From the NCBI GenBank assembly GCA_014379065.1, contig JACMMM010000172.1:1-37298 (forward strand): a DNA stretch of 37,298 nucleotides. The letters are read 5' to 3'. Under the pieces are notes generated by a model. The model was not told where the DNA came from, made no database searches, and worked only from the letters and a program-made list of their open reading frames with translations. Within the stretch, counting starts at the first letter, position 1. The number at the start of each line of letters is the position of its first letter. A program made the position numbers and the translations under genes. The stretch comes from Saprospiraceae bacterium. GTDB lineage: Bacteria; Bacteroidota; Bacteroidia; Chitinophagales; Saprospiraceae. Shown here in pieces: positions 34,120-37,298 of the stretch.

Positions 34120-34839
34120 ATGCTACGCATATTATCCACCTTTTTGTTGTTTGCATTTGCGCCCAGTTGGGGCGGGCGGGCAGACCGTGTATTGTTGCCA
34201 ATGGCAACTGCATTGCGTGGGGTAGATGTGTCGCACCATCAAAAAGAAATTGAGTGGGATTCCTTGGCCGCCAAAGAACCTTTGGACTTTGCTTTTGTGA
34301 AAGCTACCGAGGGACAAGATTTTGTGGACAGCCTTTTTTGCCAGAACTGGGATGCTCTCAAAAGGCTCGGCATACGGCGTGGAGCCTACCATTTTTTTCG
34401 CGCTTATGGCTGTGGCGACGAACAAGCTAAACTATTTCTTGGCCAAGTGGAAATGCTTCCTGGTGACCTTGCCCCGGTTTTGGACATCGAACGTTTGGAT
34501 GGAATTGAGCCGGAAATTATGATCCAAGAGGCACACATTTGGCTTGAAATGGTAGAGAAACAATTGGGCGTTAAGCCGATCATTTATTCCAACCTGCATT
34601 TTTACGAGGTTTATTTGGCGGGCCATTTTGACGATTTTCCAGTTTGGATTGCCAGATATTCGGATAAACAACCAAAGCTATCAAACGGGAGGTCTTGGGA
34701 TTTTTGGCAATTTACCGATTGTGCATGTCTGAGCGGCATAAAAGAAAGTGAGGTTTGCTTGGATTATTTTAGCGGTACGCATAGTGAGCTGGATCAATTG
34801 TGCATCCCGCACAATACCCCTATAAAAGCTATTCCCTAG
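34120..34839 (+). CDS. exported GH25-family lysozyme
   Basis: This 239-residue protein has a signal-like start (MLRILSTFLLFAFAPSWGG). The catalytic domain has GVDVSHHQ (34-41; D36), FAFVKATEGQDFVD (57-70), RRGAYHFFR (86-94), APVLDIE (118-124; D122 and E124) and a closing W-D-F-W-Q-F-T-D. This matches GH25 lysozymes that cut the glycan strands of peptidoglycan. The ATG at 34120 is chosen over an in-frame GTG at 33943, which would place about 60 extra residues with no family likeness before the signal. There is no phage context, so a cell-wall or competitor-killing role is equally possible. It converges with the EAD-like pair, 6 bases between stops. Confidence 0.82.
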   Translation: MLRILSTFLLFAFAPSWGGRADRVLLPMATALRGVDVSHHQKEIEWDSLAAKEPLDFAFVKATEGQDFVDSLFCQNWDALKRLGIRRGAYHFFRAYGCGDEQAKLFLGQVEMLPGDLAPVLDIERLDGIEPEIMIQEAHIWLEMVEKQLGVKPIIYSNLHFYEVYLAGHFDDFPVWIARYSDKQPKLSNGRSWDFWQFTDCACLSGIKESEVCLDYFSGTHSELDQLCIPHNTPIKAIP

Positions 34840-34845
34840 CGTTTC

Positions 34846-35430
34846 TTACTGGTCTCTTACTTCGTTGTTGTAGCTTTTCACAAAGGTGATTTGACCGTTT
34901 TTGTTGAATTTTATTACCATAAACATTGGAGTGCTGGGATACTTTGTGCTATCTTTTGAATGTTTTATATTTAAATAGGCCGTATATTGATTATTTGACG
35001 AGATGACATCAACACTGTCTAGGGAAACGAGTTCTTTAGAAGCCCTTTTAAACCAATAGTCCTCTGCTTTTTTTATATCTGACTTTGGGGCATTCTTTAC
35101 ATTTACGTAATAGAAATCAAGGGTGTCCGCATAGAATACTTGTAGGCTATCACTATTTTTTTTCTTTAAAACATTCATATAAAGGAGTGTACGTTGCTTC
35201 AACTGAGCGGCTAATGTTGCCCTCATAGCTATCGAGTCGGCAATGAGCTCTTTGAGATTTACCTCAGCCGTTTTCTGCTCCACTTCTATCTTTTCTTTTT
35301 GATTCTGGAATAAAAAAAGGCCGATCAAAAGAATCGGCAAGGTAATGGCCAGAGCAAGCCATAACCGAGACTTTTTATTCTTCTGCTCCATTTTTTGGAC
35401 TAATTTCTCCCAGTTTTCGTATTCTTTCAT
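34846..35430 (-). CDS. single-pass membrane protein, unknown function (partner of the EAD-like protein)
   Basis: This 194-residue protein has a charged N-terminus predicted to be coiled (EYENWEKLVQKMEQKNKKS), one membrane helix (22-41), a helical stalk (44-90) and a C-terminal domain (about 95-190; LQVFYADTLDFYYVNVKNAP, ISSNNQYTAYLNIKHS, PMFMVIKFNKNGQITFVKSYN) with the strand pattern of a small NTF2- or cystatin-like fold. I name no family. It is placed 1 base after the stop of the EAD-like gene, so the two are almost certainly translated from one transcript and may form a complex. Confidence 0.65.
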   Translation of the reverse strand: MKEYENWEKLVQKMEQKNKKSRLWLALAITLPILLIGLFLFQNQKEKIEVEQKTAEVNLKELIADSIAMRATLAAQLKQRTLLYMNVLKKKNSDSLQVFYADTLDFYYVNVKNAPKSDIKKAEDYWFKRASKELVSLDSVDVISSNNQYTAYLNIKHSKDSTKYPSTPMFMVIKFNKNGQITFVKSYNNEVRDQ

Positions 35431-35431
35431 G

Positions 35432-36067
35432 TTAGAGGCTTAAGTTTTTTTGAACTAAGGTCATTAGGGTACTACCAATCAACTCGGCTTCTTTACCACT
35501 CGGTGGAGAACCAATAAGCGTATGAGAAAGCCCTTCTACAAACAGCAATTGCTGGCTGATTTTGAATTTAAGCCAAACAGGTATTAGTGAAATGCTTGAA
35601 AGTGCACCACCGCCGAAGTGAAAAAAAGTGTTTTGGAAATAAACTCCTGCTACAAATATGGCCAAACTCATAATGATCACTGCCAACATGCACTGCTGAT
35701 AAAAAGACCGGCTTTTGCGCAGTTTCAAGGCAATTACCGGCAGCATTTTTTTGTGAAAGGACAATGGGTCGGCATCTGAGAACGGGCTTTCTATCTCAGG
35801 GATGCTGATTTTTTCAGGCACTTCCTTCTGGATGCTCTGAATAAACCTCAACAAAGCATGGTTGATTTTATTCCTCCCCAACTGGAATTCATCGTATGTG
35901 ACAATTCCAATGCGGTGATGGCTGTGAATCTCAGCATATTGAGATTTTAAGAGGATAATTTCATGTCGGTGTTCAGTGTCTCGGAAAGCCTCAAGCAGCG
36001 CATCGAGCGCCTCTTCGGTTTTGCCTTCGGCAATTAGGTCTTCGAGATGTTGAATATTAGGCAACAA
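35432..36067 (-). CDS. EAD11-like domain fused to two membrane helices
   Basis: This 211-residue protein has an N-terminal helical domain of about 80 residues. IQHLEDLIAEGKTEEALDAL, EIILLKSQYAEI, RIGIVTYDEFQLGRNKINHALLRFI together resemble the EAD11 type of effector-associated domains, adaptors known from bacterial conflict and signalling systems. A linker (82-105) follows, then an amphipathic basic segment (KLRKSRSF), two membrane helices (about 125-145 and 152-168) and a short cytoplasmic tail. The domain call is by eye; the pattern L-I-x-x-G-K-x-x-E-A-L is the main evidence. There is no ATG before residue 108: the start is TTG at 36067, supported by a consensus promoter ending about 45 bases upstream. 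It is followed by the single-pass gene, in one operon. Confidence 0.62.
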   Translation of the reverse strand: MLPNIQHLEDLIAEGKTEEALDALLEAFRDTEHRHEIILLKSQYAEIHSHHRIGIVTYDEFQLGRNKINHALLRFIQSIQKEVPEKISIPEIESPFSDADPLSFHKKMLPVIALKLRKSRSFYQQCMLAVIIMSLAIFVAGVYFQNTFFHFGGGALSSISLIPVWLKFKISQQLLFVEGLSHTLIGSPPSGKEAELIGSTLMTLVQKNLSL

Positions 36068-36112
36068 GGTGGGTTGGGCAAATTTGAATTAGGGATTTCA
36101 AAATATAGATAA

Positions 36113-36140
36113 CAAAGATAACGCCAAATTCTCCATTCAA
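36113..36140 (-). promoter_or_regulatory. promoter of the EAD-like operon (TTG - 17 - TATCTTTG)
   Basis: On the minus strand TTG (36138-36140), 17 bases, then TATCTTTG (36113-36120), a full match to the Bacteroidota pattern. Transcription would start near 36107, about 40 bases before the TTG start at 36067. Confidence 0.65.
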
Positions 36141-36243
36141 TCTACCTGAAATACTGGGATAGATAATTGCAATAAATTGAGGATCAAATGACTCAAGCCT
36201 CTTTTTTAGTCAAAAGCTTGTCTGCCCTCCCGCTTTAGCGTGT

Positions 36244-36251
36244 TACATTTG
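36244..36251 (+). promoter_or_regulatory. Bacteroidota -7 box (TACATTTG) for the M28 gene
   Basis: TACATTTG fully matches TAnnTTTG and lies 22 bases before the ATG at 36274. A CTTG at 36217-36220 is 23 bases upstream, slightly long for a -33 element. Confidence 0.55.
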
Positions 36252-36273
36252 CAGTCAAAATTTTTTCTGCTCC

Positions 36274-37298
36274 ATGAAGTATTTCTTCCTAACCGTCGCG
36301 ACAACCCTGCTCGCGTATTCTGCTGCTTTTTCTCAACAATCCTCCATTTCCGAAAGAAAACTGCACAAGCACGTCGCGTATCTTGCTTCTGATAAACTCA
36401 AAGGTCGTGCCACGGGTACGCCAGAGGAGATTAAAGCGGCTAATTACATCGCCAAGCAATTCCGGCAAATTGGCCTTGCACCCAAAGGCGACAATGGTAC
36501 ATTTTTCCATAAATTTGGTTTCAAAAAGTCCAGCGACCCACATGGCGGCGTGGACGAAAACGCCAAACAAGTGTACAGCCAAAACGTGGCCGCATATCTG
36601 GATAATGGCGCGCCCTACACTATCGTCATTGGCGGGCATTATGACCACCTAGGTCTTGGGCACGACCACAACTCTTTGGATGCCAACCCAGAAGGGAAAA
36701 TCCACAACGGCGCGGACGACAACGCGAGCGGTACAGCTGGGGTGATCGAACTTGCGCGCTACTTCGCCAAAAATGGCGTGAAAGAGCAGCACAACTTCCT
36801 TTTTCTATGCTTCTCTGGCGAGGAACTTGGGCTGTACGGCTCCAAAAAATATACAGAATTTCCCACCATAGACCTTTCTCAGGTGAGTTTTATGATTAAT
36901 ATGGACATGATTGGCCGCCTAAACGCCGAGAAAAAACTGGTCGTGGGCGGTGTTGGCACCGCGCCGGATTTTGTACCGACCCTGAAAGGCATTACCACGG
37001 GCTTGAGCATCAAGCTCGACAGCGCTGGCGTAGGGCCAAGCGATCACACCTCGTTTTATTTGAAAAATATCCCCGTGCTTTTCTTCTTCACGGGCCAACA
37101 CTCGGATTACCACAAACCTTCTGATGACATTGAGAAGGTGAATTTTAAAGGAGAGATCCAAGTGGTCGAAACCGTGGTTCAAGTGATCCAAAAACTTGAC
37201 AATCAACCAAAACTGAAGTTTCAGGAAACAAAATCCAAAGAAAGCACTAATGCGAGTTTCAAGGTTACGCTCGGTATCATGCCTGATTACACCTATGA
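36274..37298 (+). CDS. secreted M28-family zinc aminopeptidase, 3' end outside window
   Basis: The open frame continues to the window edge (341 codons). Signal peptide MKYFFLTVATTLLAYSAAFS, then the M28 core: IVIGGHYDHLGLG (118-129; H122, D124), IHNGADDNASGTAG (143-156; D148, D149), LCFSGEELGLYGS (178-190; E183, E184), INMDMIGRL (208-216; D211) and a late H in TGQHSDYHKPSDD. These are the cocatalytic zinc ligands and the general-base Glu. The sequence after the core (GIMPDYTY) resembles the start of a C-terminal PDZ domain found in Bacteroidota M28 peptidases; the rest is missing. It is exported to the periplasm or surface and cleaves N-terminal residues of peptides. The gene is divergent from the EAD-like operon. 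Confidence 0.9.
   Translation, partial: MKYFFLTVATTLLAYSAAFSQQSSISERKLHKHVAYLASDKLKGRATGTPEEIKAANYIAKQFRQIGLAPKGDNGTFFHKFGFKKSSDPHGGVDENAKQVYSQNVAAYLDNGAPYTIVIGGHYDHLGLGHDHNSLDANPEGKIHNGADDNASGTAGVIELARYFAKNGVKEQHNFLFLCFSGEELGLYGSKKYTEFPTIDLSQVSFMINMDMIGRLNAEKKLVVGGVGTAPDFVPTLKGITTGLSIKLDSAGVGPSDHTSFYLKNIPVLFFFTGQHSDYHKPSDDIEKVNFKGEIQVVETVVQVIQKLDNQPKLKFQETKSKESTNASFKVTLGIMPDYTY

Noticed and set aside
1-37298. CRISPR arrays, insertion sequences, tRNA or rRNA genes
   Set aside because: No regularly spaced repeats, no transposase motifs and no tRNA/rRNA signatures were seen on either strand.

Overview
The window comes from a member of the Bacteroidota, probably a Saprospiria-like environmental lineage (the phylum is well supported, the class is a guess). 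The phylum call rests on three things: a protein with a C-terminal type IX secretion sorting domain, an ECF sigma/FecR pair carrying the phylum's DUF4974-type tail, and a Rho factor with a long Arg-rich insert. Several genes are also preceded by the phylum's -7 box TAnnTTTG, three of them with a TTG 17 bases upstream. There are no rRNA, tRNA, CRISPR or intact insertion elements. 

Layout. 1-5.4 kb: the 5' end of a membrane sulfatase-fold (LtaS-like) gene, a roughly 180-bp palindrome, a membrane-anchored receiver/AraC regulator, two small membrane proteins (DoxX-like and DUF1772-like), a secreted esterase, an unknown membrane protein and a 2OG-Fe(II) oxygenase. 5.5-11.7 kb: a tight five-gene operon with one recognisable promoter. 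It encodes a BNR/sortilin-type propeller lipoprotein, a VioB-type ferritin-like protein, a small Cys-rich protein with five C-x5-C pairs, a DUF692/MNIO enzyme and its DUF2063-type partner. This looks like a modified-peptide (RiPP) pathway whose substrate is the Cys-rich protein, and it is the most interesting locus here. 11.6-19.7 kb: aspartate aminotransferase, an outer-membrane protein, a double AAA+ ATPase with a duplicated N-terminal domain, a membrane-anchored LAS-type peptidase, a fused dipeptide-type ABC ATPase and a Uma2 nuclease-fold protein. 19.8-22.6 kb: an M16 peptidase. 

22.6-23.7 kb has almost no protein coding. It contains a candidate structured RNA ending in a strong terminator, a palindromic operator-like site, a 57-aa exported peptide gene and a 39-bp direct repeat. 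23.7-28 kb: an unrecognised helical protein, an orphan FecR/sigma pair and a Crp-family regulator. 28-31.3 kb: a peptidylarginine/agmatine-deiminase-fold protein exported by type IX secretion, facing serS across a 43-bp perfect inverted repeat. 31.4-33.9 kb: rho with a long leader. 34-37.3 kb: a GH25 lysozyme, a two-gene membrane operon whose first product starts with an effector-associated-domain (EAD11)-like region, and the start of an M28 peptidase. 

How the genes relate. Most are independent housekeeping or envelope units. Functional linkage is clear only for the MNIO operon, the sigma/FecR pair, the EAD-like pair and perhaps Uma2-ABC. Calls were made by reading motifs; no database search was possible.
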